Source: Pontibacter deserti
GTDB taxonomy: Bacteria; Bacteroidota; Bacteroidia; Cytophagales; Hymenobacteraceae
NCBI RefSeq assembly: GCF_023630255.1
Contig: NZ_JALPRS010000001.1
Coordinates: 372,001 to 436,000 of the forward strand
DNA: 64,000 nucleotides
Direction of reading: 5' to 3'
The first letter of the stretch is position 1; the number at the start of each line of letters is the position of its first letter. Made by a program: the position numbers and the translations under genes. The notes under the pieces are model-generated. The model searched no databases. It was given only the letters and a program-made list of their open reading frames with translations, and was not told where the DNA came from. Below, piece after piece: positions 45,856 through 54,629 of this stretch.

Positions 45856-47808
45856 TTAGTCTACATATTCACAAGAATAGGGTGTTACAATATTCTTCAT
45901 TTCTGTTATCATCCAAGTAGTTGTACCATCAGTAAAGTTTATTTTCTCAAGCTTAATATCTTGTTGATAGCATTTCATCCCACTGTATGGGTGGATTGTT
46001 GAATAATTGACTCTGAAAACTCCTTGAGACTCAGTTTGTTGTATGGAATTAGCCTTTTCTATATAAGCATCGTTAATTCCCCCAAAATTATAGTAATCAC
46101 AAAAGTCATCTTTGCCTTTGTCCTCCCATTCTTGAATAAAAGTTTTGAGCCAGACTGCGTCACAATCATTGTTACTTAAAGCCCAAAAGAATTGTAGCAT
46201 AGCTTGAGTAGCAGAATGTCCATTATCATCAAGATATGAACTTGAACTTGGAGACTGATAAATTTCACCAAGTGTTTTGGTGTAATCTAAGAATGAAATC
46301 GCATTTGTATCTGTAGTATCAACTTCTACAGCAGTAGTATCTACAACTGTTTCTTCAACAGTTGTTTCTTCCGTTTCATAAGCAATTTCTTCATTAGTAT
46401 CCGATTTAAAATCAGCTACTGCTATTGTTCCAAATATTATGACAGCTAATAAAGACCAAATTATGGTTGATGTATAATCTTTCTTTCTTACTGTTGGGGT
46501 TATATTTGTTTTTGGGGACGATGATATGTGAACATAAGTAGGGGAATTAATATGAGAAGCTGGCTGAGTTTCTGATTTATACTTATTTCTAACAGGTGAT
46601 ATAGGTTGTTCTTTAGAGAAGTTAATATCAATTCTTCTTAAGCTATCAGTTATCGTGCGTTGTTTAACTTGAGAGCCATAGGAAATAATAAGTGTCTTAC
46701 CCAGATATTGTTCTTTGTCAATTTTTAAGGGGGTTTCACCGATCTTTTGCAAAGTAGATTTTAGAACAGTAGCTCCCGCAGGACTGGATAAGATTTCAAT
46801 AAACCGAGAGGATAGCCTATCACCTTGTGAAGCTTCAGGATTGGCCTCTGCTAATGTTTCTGTCTTATTTACATTTTTCGGTGCAATAGACTGCTCAATA
46901 CTATAGAGTATTGGCTTATCAACTGAAGAAACAGGAGACTTACAGAAGTACTCTAAGCTGTTTAAATAAAAGGACAACGCTGGTTTATTGAGGTTATAGA
47001 GCCGCTGGACCAGCTTAGAGTTCCTGAAATTCTTGAAATCTTCACCAGTGAAAAGTAGGTTGTCGAGCGTATTATAACCTCCTTGCATCACTTCCAACCA
47101 AAGACTTTTGTCGTACTTCAGTGCTTCAAGTGCGCAGAGAATTACCCAAAATGAAAAGCGATCTATTTTCTCATTATAATAAGCCTGAGTTCTTTTAGGA
47201 TGCTGAAACTCGGAACGACCGTGCTCTAAATTCGTCTTGTTAGCAAATTCAGGTATATACAAGCCATCATAATCAATCAGCTTAATTACAGGATTACCTG
47301 AAGAATCTTTGGTTACAAGAACGTTACCACACTGTATGTCTCCATGGCCAATGGAGTGCTTCTCTAAGCTATCACTAACCTTAACAATTTGTTCCTGGAG
47401 CTTCGTTAAAATAGTATCGTTGTGCAGGTTATCTGAAATATACTTATTCAGAAGCTGTCCATTTACCCACTCCATTTTAACGACCGGGTAATAACGTCCA
47501 TGTACATCTATTTCATCTTCCAGAATCTCAATCTCGGTGCACCAGCTTTCATTAATGCCTTCCAGGTAGTTGCTAATGCTCCTATACCTATCTAGCGTTT
47601 CATTGTCAGCACTTATAAAACAACGAATGGCATACTCTTTAGACTGGGCTTTCGCTTTAAACACGACAGCATATGCACCTGAGCCATAGGAGTAAATTTT
47701 AACAGGAAGTGTGCGTGATGGTACAAAACTTAAACCATGCAAAGATCTGAAAGCATCTGTCCCATGAGTTTTGATAACCTGGTTATACTCAGCTATAGTT
47801 GGGAACAT
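45856..47808 (-). CDS. Atypical Ser/Thr protein kinase with PEGA domain and membrane helix
   Basis: 650 residues. The kinase domain (about 30-290) has a Gly-loop YGSGAYAVVF (41-50), YAIRCF with R62 where Lys is usual, the catalytic loop HGDIQCGNVLV (D157, N162) and LIDYDGLYIPEF with DYD for DFG. This matches the kinase of TerY/PP2C triads, where HGD and DYD are common. A PEGA domain (about 335-400; SSPAGATVLKST ... GETPLKI), one membrane helix (about 440-460) and a C-terminal extracytoplasmic domain of 150 residues follow. The PP2C stop and this start share one base (TAATG). It probably phosphorylates the motor, cytoskeletal or vWA proteins of the operon (inference). Arg at the Lys position may be normal for the family. 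Confidence 0.85.
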   Translation of the reverse strand: MFPTIAEYNQVIKTHGTDAFRSLHGLSFVPSRTLPVKIYSYGSGAYAVVFKAKAQSKEYAIRCFISADNETLDRYRSISNYLEGINESWCTEIEILEDEIDVHGRYYPVVKMEWVNGQLLNKYISDNLHNDTILTKLQEQIVKVSDSLEKHSIGHGDIQCGNVLVTKDSSGNPVIKLIDYDGLYIPEFANKTNLEHGRSEFQHPKRTQAYYNEKIDRFSFWVILCALEALKYDKSLWLEVMQGGYNTLDNLLFTGEDFKNFRNSKLVQRLYNLNKPALSFYLNSLEYFCKSPVSSVDKPILYSIEQSIAPKNVNKTETLAEANPEASQGDRLSSRFIEILSSPAGATVLKSTLQKIGETPLKIDKEQYLGKTLIISYGSQVKQRTITDSLRRIDINFSKEQPISPVRNKYKSETQPASHINSPTYVHISSSPKTNITPTVRKKDYTSTIIWSLLAVIIFGTIAVADFKSDTNEEIAYETEETTVEETVVDTTAVEVDTTDTNAISFLDYTKTLGEIYQSPSSSSYLDDNGHSATQAMLQFFWALSNNDCDAVWLKTFIQEWEDKGKDDFCDYYNFGGINDAYIEKANSIQQTESQGVFRVNYSTIHPYSGMKCYQQDIKLEKINFTDGTTTWMITEMKNIVTPYSCEYVD

Positions 47809-49208
47809 TATTCTTTAATTTCAGTAGGATCAGTCTGCTTTACTGAATCGGTTTTCTTAACTGTATTAACCTTTTGAGTTGATACTTTCTCTTCGCTTAG
47901 TTTGGCTTCCTGAGACTTTTGTTCTATAGTAGGTTTATCTGTTTTTTTATCTTCTGTTGGAGCTAGAGTTTCTTTTGACTTCGCTGTTGAAGTATTACGA
48001 ACTACAGGTTTTTCTATCTTAGGCTCAGGTGTAACAATTGCTTCTTTTTTAATGCTATTAGAATCAAGAATTACGGATGTCTCATTTGATAAAGGTTGAC
48101 TATTAGCAACCAATTTTAGTCTGTCAATTTCAGCTTGTAAATTGTTAATTGTTGCATCCCGCTCTGCAATAATGGCTGATTGGTTACTAGAGTCTTGTTT
48201 GGAAGCTCCGGGTTTTACAATAATGAAATAAGCGAATAGTAAAGTATTTAGTAGTACCAGTCCCACAAGTAATAATAGTATTGTTTGTTGAGACTTAGAA
48301 CTTTGTTTTACCTGGTGTAATTCATTACCAATTTGGTTAACAGAGTTTGTTATGTGTTGCATTTCGATTTCTGATAAATCGCTTGATTGGCTCAAGCTTG
48401 ATGGGTTTGAAACAAATGATGGTATAAATTCTGATTTTTTCTCTCTCGGAAAACTGAAGTCAATAGGGGGTGTTATTTCCGAAACTTTGTTGGAAGAAAA
48501 GTTATAGATAACTAAAGCTGTAATATCATCTTCTTCCAATTCTTTGCCATCCCACCGAGCTAAACAGAAGTCTTTAAAGCTATCAAAGTCTTCTATCTGA
48601 ATTAAGTCATGTATATAATTTGGGTGCTTCAGGAATAACCTGCTCAAAGCATCAGTAGCTAGCACAATTATAGACTCGTCTTGTAATGGTAGCTCTTTTT
48701 GCCAAAATATATTAGTCTCTGTTTCGTTGCTCAATAAACTCTCCGTGTTCAGGAAAAACTGATTTCTATCTAGAGCCTCCGCTGAGTCAAATGGGAAAGC
48801 ATTTGTTCCATCAGGGTTGATGATAAACAAATTTGAATCACCAACACTTGTAACATGGATTGCCTTATTACCTATAAGTTGTAAACCTAAAAATGTAGCA
48901 GTAGCGCCTTTTTTGAGTTTTTCTCGCTCAAGGGATGCCTTAGCAGGATTTGCGCTGAATTTGTAGTCCTGACACTTAAACTCACTTGCTTCTTGAGTAA
49001 AAGAAGCAAGCAATTTTGCACTGTCAAATTCGGGATTAGATATGAACTTCTGAGTAAGCAGCGAAGCCCAGACTTCGGAATTAAAACTTTGAGTTGTCCC
49101 GTCAGCAATGGCATAGACATGATCATTTGGTGAGATACCAAATTTGTCCTGAATAAACTTATACTCATAAGATGCCCGCTTATGAAGTTGGAAAACTTTG
49201 ATAGCCAT
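47808..49208 (-). CDS. PP2C-type phosphatase with membrane helix and charged tail
   Basis: 466 residues. PP2C core (1-240): ADGTTQSF with D36, GATATFLGLQL (101-111), VGDSNLF with D124, ATDALSR with D186 and EEDDITALV with D227/D228. The Mg/Mn-binding aspartates are all present, though the DGxGG motif is DGTTQ. A linker leads to one membrane helix (about 309-331) and a Lys/Glu/Thr-rich tail (about 345-466) that may span the periplasm. It reverses the kinase's action. Starts and stops of vWA, PP2C and kinase overlap by one base each, so they are translated in step. Confidence 0.87.
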   Translation of the reverse strand: MAIKVFQLHKRASYEYKFIQDKFGISPNDHVYAIADGTTQSFNSEVWASLLTQKFISNPEFDSAKLLASFTQEASEFKCQDYKFSANPAKASLEREKLKKGATATFLGLQLIGNKAIHVTSVGDSNLFIINPDGTNAFPFDSAEALDRNQFFLNTESLLSNETETNIFWQKELPLQDESIIVLATDALSRLFLKHPNYIHDLIQIEDFDSFKDFCLARWDGKELEEDDITALVIYNFSSNKVSEITPPIDFSFPREKKSEFIPSFVSNPSSLSQSSDLSEIEMQHITNSVNQIGNELHQVKQSSKSQQTILLLLVGLVLLNTLLFAYFIIVKPGASKQDSSNQSAIIAERDATINNLQAEIDRLKLVANSQPLSNETSVILDSNSIKKEAIVTPEPKIEKPVVRNTSTAKSKETLAPTEDKKTDKPTIEQKSQEAKLSEEKVSTQKVNTVKKTDSVKQTDPTEIKE

Positions 49209-50017
49209 TATTGCGGGGTACCAATATTTAAGAAGTTGATCAGGTCCGTTGCATTTCCGTTGAAAACATAGCCTTTCGCCCTATCATGTATATTATAGCC
49301 CTTTTGCTGCGCGATCCGAATCATGTTCTCATTTAATGGTGTAGAAATATCAAACAACAGCTGCGCAAATTTATCCTGTACCTCTGGTGTGTCATTAGGG
49401 AAAAGCACTCTATCACCAGTAGCGGAAGAAATATGAATATTTAAAATGCTCACCGGGCCATAGTTCGTACTAAGCATTTGTAATTGCTCAGCCTCTTTCT
49501 TAAGCAGATTAAAATCACGACCTGCATCTGTTGCTTCACCATCTGTTATATTAATGACAATAGGAGGGTGGCAGTCCCTATGATTTCCCCAATTTATCCA
49601 GTCCTGGCATAGTCTTCTAGCATTTTCAAAGGCTTTCGTCATCGGTGTAGCACTTTGTGCGTAAGGTTTAATCCAGATAGGTTTATCGTTTTCCTGACCA
49701 AGCGGGTATTCAAATATGTCGTTAATTGATACGACCCATTTATTGGTTAATTGACCTTCCCAACCTGATTGTACTTTATCACCATCTTTACCATAGCCGA
49801 GTATAGCTAGCTCAAAACGATTCTTAAGTTCTCCACCACTACCAATACATCTGAGACCTACTTCATAAATGACATCATTGATGGCATTTGCTAACTCCAC
49901 TGATTTACTATGAGAAGCATTACCAAATCTACCATCCATAGATCCACTCTGATCTATAAGATAAACTATAAGGCATGGATTTGTACTGCTTATAGTTAAG
50001 TTTCTAATATCAAACAT
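49208..50017 (-). CDS. TerY-type von Willebrand A protein, cytoplasmic
   Basis: 269 residues, no signal peptide. Complete MIDAS: D22-x-S24-x-S26 in VYLIDQSGSMDGRF, the Thr of SATPMTKAF, and the Asp of VINITDGEATDAG. The overall layout is that of TerY, the vWA partner in TerY-P triads with a kinase and PP2C (Anantharaman, Iyer and Aravind's description of Ter-linked systems). It probably forms a metal-dependent scaffold or is itself a phosphorylation target. The other Ter genes (TerB, C, D, Z) are absent nearby. Confidence 0.9.
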   Translation of the reverse strand: MFDIRNLTISSTNPCLIVYLIDQSGSMDGRFGNASHSKSVELANAINDVIYEVGLRCIGSGGELKNRFELAILGYGKDGDKVQSGWEGQLTNKWVVSINDIFEYPLGQENDKPIWIKPYAQSATPMTKAFENARRLCQDWINWGNHRDCHPPIVINITDGEATDAGRDFNLLKKEAEQLQMLSTNYGPVSILNIHISSATGDRVLFPNDTPEVQDKFAQLLFDISTPLNENMIRIAQQKGYNIHDRAKGYVFNGNATDLINFLNIGTPQ

Positions 50018-50031
50018 TGTGTTGTAAAATT

Positions 50032-50517
50032 TTATCTATAAAGTTCTCCGCTTTGATATTCACTTGTTGTGGTGCTTTGCGTAGTGTATTCCTGCGTTGG
50101 GGTAGCATGGTTGTTATGCCCACCACTGTAGCCACCCTGGTAGCCCTTTGTTGTATTTGGTGTTATGATTTGAGACTGATAGTTACTCCCAGGTGTAGCA
50201 CTTGAAGTGCCCTTTGGATTAGCTCCGTACTTATTCCAACCATTTTCTCCTTCAGAAAAGATGAGCCAAAGTACATAGAAGGGTATAATTTGCCACCAGC
50301 CATTATTTCCTAAATCATGGCAACGTTTTGCGCCTTGTGCCCATAAAAACCAAAGCATTGGTATATAAGCTAAACCAAGCAATGCTGTGTCGTCTGAGTA
50401 GTTGTCCGCTTCAAGAATTGTTGAAATAAAAGCTTGGGCAATAACATATAGAATAAAGCTTATGCCGAATTCAGTTCTTCTAATTCGGCCTTCAAATGAG
50501 AAAGGATTTTTAAACAT
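50032..50517 (-). CDS. DUF805 membrane protein
   Basis: 161 residues. MFKNPFSFEGRIRRTEF and GWWQIIPFYVLWLIFSEGENGWNKYGANPKG are the DUF805 signatures (FxGRxxRxeFw ... G.nkyG.dP). Three or four membrane helices, then a Gly/Ser/Thr/Gln-rich tail (about 115-161) that is probably disordered. Small inner-membrane family without known role. 14 bases before the vWA gene. Confidence 0.85.
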   Translation of the reverse strand: MFKNPFSFEGRIRRTEFGISFILYVIAQAFISTILEADNYSDDTALLGLAYIPMLWFLWAQGAKRCHDLGNNGWWQIIPFYVLWLIFSEGENGWNKYGANPKGTSSATPGSNYQSQIITPNTTKGYQGGYSGGHNNHATPTQEYTTQSTTTSEYQSGELYR

Positions 50518-50563
50518 GTTTGTTTGGATAAAAGTTGAACGTATGTATTGTTTAAAGCATATT

Positions 50564-51430
50564 TCAATAGTATTCTATGGTTCTTTTAACTAAAGTTTCT
50601 TGGTCATCAACTACAATTAACAATTCGGTCCAATTACCATTAATATCATAGTTATCATAGACAAGTCTAATTGGGCATTTAATACCTTCAGAAGTTTTAC
50701 TTATTCTATGATCTCTACTCCAATATTTGGTATCGATAACATTACCTCGAGAGTTATAAATGAACTCTAAACTATCTATAAATAGCCCTTGGTAATGCTC
50801 TACTTTATGTGTCAAAAGTGAATCATTGTAATAATATTTAAAGTGAGGATATTGTATGTTATGCTCCAAATATTCTACAGTATTTCCCATCTTATCTTTT
50901 ACTTCAAATGGCCCCCATAACTTACCTTCACGAGTAAGTACATCTGTATTCATTCTTTTATTTATTGTATCAACTGTATAGTAGACATTATTTGTTAATG
51001 TCCAATAACTATTTGGATAGGTATGGTAATTTGCCGTATGTATAATTTCACCTTCAGAATCTATATTATTAACTTTTACAAGCTGGTTTTGGCCGTTATA
51101 GTAATATAAAGATTCTCCACCTATATGGAGCCCATCCAGATCATTAGAATATCTGGTTTTAACTTTATTACCAGTTGAGTCAAAAAATGCTATAACATAT
51201 TTTGAAATCTTATTCTCTGAGTCAACATTGCCACTGCATTGGGATATGAATTGTGTAGGATTAAGATATTCAGTTTCTGTTGTTACAGACTTTACCTTTC
51301 CTCTCAAGTCATAGCTCCGAAGAACATTTCCATTATAAGGTTCAAGTTCTATGGATTCCTCACATGATAATAAAATTATTGAGGCACCTAAGAATGATAG
51401 TACTAGAGATAATTTATATATTATTTTCAA
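50564..51430 (-). CDS. Hypothetical lipoprotein with YD/RHS-like repeats
   Basis: 288 residues. Lipobox IILLSC, C23. Repeated beta-hairpin phrases (YDLRGKVKSVTTETEY; YYYNGQNQLVKVNNIDSEGEII; EFIYNSRGNVIDTKYW; YDINGNWTELLI) resemble the YD-type repeats found in Bacteroidetes lipoproteins and RHS shells. Likely on the periplasmic side of the outer membrane. 22 bases downstream of the protease gene. No enzyme motif. Confidence 0.72.
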   Translation of the reverse strand: MKIIYKLSLVLSFLGASIILLSCEESIELEPYNGNVLRSYDLRGKVKSVTTETEYLNPTQFISQCSGNVDSENKISKYVIAFFDSTGNKVKTRYSNDLDGLHIGGESLYYYNGQNQLVKVNNIDSEGEIIHTANYHTYPNSYWTLTNNVYYTVDTINKRMNTDVLTREGKLWGPFEVKDKMGNTVEYLEHNIQYPHFKYYYNDSLLTHKVEHYQGLFIDSLEFIYNSRGNVIDTKYWSRDHRISKTSEGIKCPIRLVYDNYDINGNWTELLIVVDDQETLVKRTIEYY

Positions 51431-51452
51431 AGGGTTATAGTTTAGATATAAA

Positions 51453-52211
51453 TTATAAACTCTTGCTAGTCAGATTCAGACGTTGAATATTGACTGCAAA
51501 ATTCAAGTTTGCTTCTCCTACACCTGATGTTGTGATGCCTATAACTTCACCACGCATGTTGAAGAGTGGACCACCACTACTGCCATTTGTTATTTCAGCA
51601 GTAGTTTGAATCAGCTTGTTGTCATCCCGATAACTGGAAACGATACCTGTTGAAAGTGTATGTTCAAGGCCTTTAGGATTCCCAATCGCAAAGACATCTT
51701 CACCAATTGCTGATAAGGACCTCGCAATAGGTACAAAGGGAACTTTATCACCTTGTGTGTTTACTTTGAAAAGTACGTAGTCAAGGTCGTTTGCATCGCT
51801 TGATCTTAATATTTTTGATACTTCGTAAGTAGTACCATCATACATTTTGATGTAATGGGTATGAAATCCACTAAAAACGTGCTGGTTGCTGATGCCAATA
51901 CCATCTGCTGATATGAAGAATCCGCTACCTTGCGCACCACTTTGGCCATCATTCGTAGATAAAACCAGGAATACTCCTTTTTTGCTCTTTTCGTAAAGTG
52001 AGCTCAAGCCAGAAGTGTTATTAACCTCGGTTACCGGTGTATTTCTAGCACCTCTTTCCGGTTTAATTCTATCAGGCCTTGCAGCTGGAATTAACCCTTC
52101 AGATTGTGCAGTCAACTGTCGTCGTTTCGATTCTTTTCCAGACCTTGAACAACCTGAACAACCGCTGAGCGAAATTAGTAAGCAAGCTAAAAGTATGGTT
52201 TGTAATTTCAT
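51453..52211 (-). CDS. Trypsin-like serine protease (S1C/DegP-type), lipoprotein, no PDZ
   Basis: 252 residues. Lipobox LISLSGC (C18). Protease domain from about 75: GSGFFISADGIGISNQHVF with H111, NDLDYVLF with D142, and ITNGSSGGPLF with S212, a complete triad with the GxSGGP motif. Unlike DegP or DegS there is no PDZ domain, and the protein ends soon after the fold. It is lipid-anchored and periplasmic. Being embedded in the operon, it may cut a partner of the complex or an incoming protein (inference). Confidence 0.9.
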   Translation of the reverse strand: MKLQTILLACLLISLSGCSGCSRSGKESKRRQLTAQSEGLIPAARPDRIKPERGARNTPVTEVNNTSGLSSLYEKSKKGVFLVLSTNDGQSGAQGSGFFISADGIGISNQHVFSGFHTHYIKMYDGTTYEVSKILRSSDANDLDYVLFKVNTQGDKVPFVPIARSLSAIGEDVFAIGNPKGLEHTLSTGIVSSYRDDNKLIQTTAEITNGSSGGPLFNMRGEVIGITTSGVGEANLNFAVNIQRLNLTSKSL

Positions 52212-52226
52212 GTTATTAACTACAAG

Positions 52227-52952
52227 CTATCTCTTTTGTAAAAACTTACCCACTTTAGATGTTACTTGAATAGAGAATCTTCTATTATAGCCCTCATCTC
52301 TGGTATTTCTTGATTGGCCAAAGTACCCGCTACCTGCTATGATTACTTCACACTGACCTTTGAGTTTATTAAAGTCAATACCGTTATCCTTCCAAAAATT
52401 AAATAAAGCAAGAGCCCTTTCATAACTTAATTCGTAACCTCGATTAGGATCGGTAACCCAATTGTTTTTATATCTTTCTGTATTACCTTCAATAATAAGT
52501 AAGTATTCTATTTCTTTATTTGCTTGAACAAGAGTATTAACTTTATTATAAAGTTCTTCACCAGCTTGCATTAACTGATCAAGTTCATGCAAACTCAAAT
52601 TTGATATATCTGACTCATTGGGTTTGAAAACTACATCTAATTTAAGTTTATAGCGTTTATTCTGATGATCAAAAGTGTAATAGTCTGGATCTAAAGTAGA
52701 AAGAGCTTTTTCTACATTTTGTATTTCATCAAACTTCTTCCTTTCAATAGTGAGTTGATTGTTAGCTTGATTTAAACTATCAATTTTTGCCCTTAAATCT
52801 TTAATTATAGTCGTTGAATCTTCGCAAGATTTAATGATTACTTGGTCTTGTTGTCTACCAAGTAAGGTTATAGAAAACAGAATCAGTATAATAAAAAATA
52901 GGCTCGTCATTAAGTCAGAAAAACCTACCCAGAAATAAGATGTTTTCTTCAT
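52227..52952 (-). CDS. MotB/OmpA-like motor partner (ZorB-like)
   Basis: 241 residues. One membrane helix near the start, FSDLMTSLFFIILILFSITLL, with Asp13 just inside, the place of the proton-binding Asp of MotB, TolR and ZorB. A coiled linker (about 35-80) follows, then an OmpA-like peptidoglycan-binding domain (about 120-235): IIEGNTERYKN, LSYERALALFNFWKDNGI, VIIAGSGYFGQS and EGYNRRFSIQV (the NRR motif). It probably anchors the motor to the cell wall. Two bases downstream of the MotA-like gene. Confidence 0.9.
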   Translation of the reverse strand: MKKTSYFWVGFSDLMTSLFFIILILFSITLLGRQQDQVIIKSCEDSTTIIKDLRAKIDSLNQANNQLTIERKKFDEIQNVEKALSTLDPDYYTFDHQNKRYKLKLDVVFKPNESDISNLSLHELDQLMQAGEELYNKVNTLVQANKEIEYLLIIEGNTERYKNNWVTDPNRGYELSYERALALFNFWKDNGIDFNKLKGQCEVIIAGSGYFGQSRNTRDEGYNRRFSIQVTSKVGKFLQKR

Positions 52953-52954
52953 AG

Positions 52955-54625
52955 CTAAAACTGAATCATGCCTTTGATGATAGCATATATGAGGAAACCT
53001 GCCAAACCTAAAAATCCTGTAGTATTTAGTGCTAGTAATGCAGTTACAGCCTTATAATTTTTCTGTTTGGTTTGTGCGCCGTTGCTTGTGAGGTGTTTGT
53101 TTAAAACCCGGAACTCATTAAGGAAGTCGTCGTTGATATTTGTTTCTTGCGTAGCCTTTTTTGAATTTTCTTTTAGTGCTGTAGCAAGGTCTTTCAAAGC
53201 TTGCAGCATTAGCTCTTGCTTTTCAGAACTTTCCTTACCTTGCTCTGCTAATAGTTGAAGGCCATCATCTATACCTTCTAATTTATCAAGTTGTTCAAAT
53301 TTAGGTCGGGCTTCTGTAAATGCCTGGTCAAGCTGCATTACCTGTTCCTTTGTCATTGTCTCAACAGATTCAATGGCATATTCAAAGGCATCTTTGAGTT
53401 GCGGCTCCATTTCAATAGTAATCTCCTGTACTTCACGAATCTTTTGCTCAACAGCTTCTTTCATCACATTGATGCTCTCAGTTACATTGCGTTGAGCAGA
53501 ATCAACAACCACATTTAAGGCATTGCCATGGTTTGTAAACTCAATCAGATGACTTGCCAAAAACTGATTAAGGTCTTTGTTCTGTGAGAAAGTAGCATCT
53601 ATACCAGCTGCAATTCTTTCAACTTCTACAGTACGGCTAACTAGCGCTTTTAAGTTATTAGTTAGCTCTACAGTTTGTACCATAGAGTGGTTCAGCGTCT
53701 GATAATAATTGGCAAATTCATGGAATGATTCCATCATTTTACTTAGTTCCTTAAACACTGTTACGTTGGCTTTAGCCATCTTAGCGGTGTCAAGTTGTTC
53801 TACCATAGCCATCGTTCTTTCCTGCACTTTAATGGCTTCAAAAGATTTGTCCATTACAGCAGAAAGTTCTTTTATAGCAGGGTTGAGTGTATTGGCAAAT
53901 CCTTTTAAGCGGTCGTTAAGTGCAGAGATACCAGAGGTTTCTGTTCGGATCAGTTCAGGTAACAGATTTACCTGTAAGAAAGAAAGGAATTTATTTTTGT
54001 TTTTCTCTGCCTCAGATTTCGCAGGACGATAGAAGAAAATGGATAGAGCTGTTGTCAGGCCGAGACCTATAGCGCTGGCAATCATGGCTATTTTCACACT
54101 TCCAAGAATGCTAGTTAGCATGTTGTCAATACTGGCAGCACCAGCTGAAGCGTCCATTTGGTATAACCCCAGTATTATACCCAACATGGTAGCAGCAAGA
54201 CCCAGATAAAGAGGAGCAGGCATAGAGTTATTTATTTCCTCATCCAGCGAATCAATATTGCGATCTACAATATCTTTCAGGAGATGGTAGTCTGCTACTG
54301 AGCCTTTATTATTTACTAGATAGTTATTAATATCATCAAATATCTGTTGTTCAGCTTCCGTGATCGCAGGGTAATCCACTAATGCTACCTCAACAATTTT
54401 TTCATCCAATGATGTATAGGTATTTGTCTTAAGATGTTCTTTTATATCATCTAACCCTCCATCCTCAATCATACTAACAGGCACATCGCCTATGCGTATG
54501 ATGGCATCATCAGTTTTTAAAAAAACTGATTTAAGATTGATGATTTTAAGATAGATATAATTATAAGCGATGTACACCTGGAGTGAAATTATTACTCCTA
54601 TGATGAGGTATTCAATGAATTCCAT
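52955..54625 (-). CDS. MotA/ExbB-like channel protein with long coiled-coil tail (ZorA-like)
   Basis: 556 residues. Helix 1 at 3-25, then a cytoplasmic loop. The MotA/TolQ/ExbB pair of helices lies at 136-156 (PAPLYLGLAATMLGIILGLYQM) and 178-199 (KIAMIASAIGLGLTTALSIFFY), with the family's small-residue-rich signature. Residues about 240-510 are long amphipathic helices with heptads (EVERIAAGIDATFSQNKDLNQF), like the cytoplasmic tail of ZorA. Unusually, a further membrane helix closes the protein (about 527-550), so the tail returns to the membrane. With the MotB-like partner it forms an ion-driven rotary unit. Confidence 0.88.
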   Translation of the reverse strand: MEFIEYLIIGVIISLQVYIAYNYIYLKIINLKSVFLKTDDAIIRIGDVPVSMIEDGGLDDIKEHLKTNTYTSLDEKIVEVALVDYPAITEAEQQIFDDINNYLVNNKGSVADYHLLKDIVDRNIDSLDEEINNSMPAPLYLGLAATMLGIILGLYQMDASAGAASIDNMLTSILGSVKIAMIASAIGLGLTTALSIFFYRPAKSEAEKNKNKFLSFLQVNLLPELIRTETSGISALNDRLKGFANTLNPAIKELSAVMDKSFEAIKVQERTMAMVEQLDTAKMAKANVTVFKELSKMMESFHEFANYYQTLNHSMVQTVELTNNLKALVSRTVEVERIAAGIDATFSQNKDLNQFLASHLIEFTNHGNALNVVVDSAQRNVTESINVMKEAVEQKIREVQEITIEMEPQLKDAFEYAIESVETMTKEQVMQLDQAFTEARPKFEQLDKLEGIDDGLQLLAEQGKESSEKQELMLQALKDLATALKENSKKATQETNINDDFLNEFRVLNKHLTSNGAQTKQKNYKAVTALLALNTTGFLGLAGFLIYAIIKGMIQF

Positions 54626-54629
54626 AAAA

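Noticed and set aside
45856..50017. Calling the triad a tellurite-resistance locus
   Set aside because: TerY-, PP2C- and kinase-like genes are present but none of TerA-F or TerZ; naming it for tellurite would mislead.
52227..54625. Flagellar stator genes
   Set aside because: No flagellar genes are near, and the long coiled-coil tail and neighbours are unlike MotAB of flagella.
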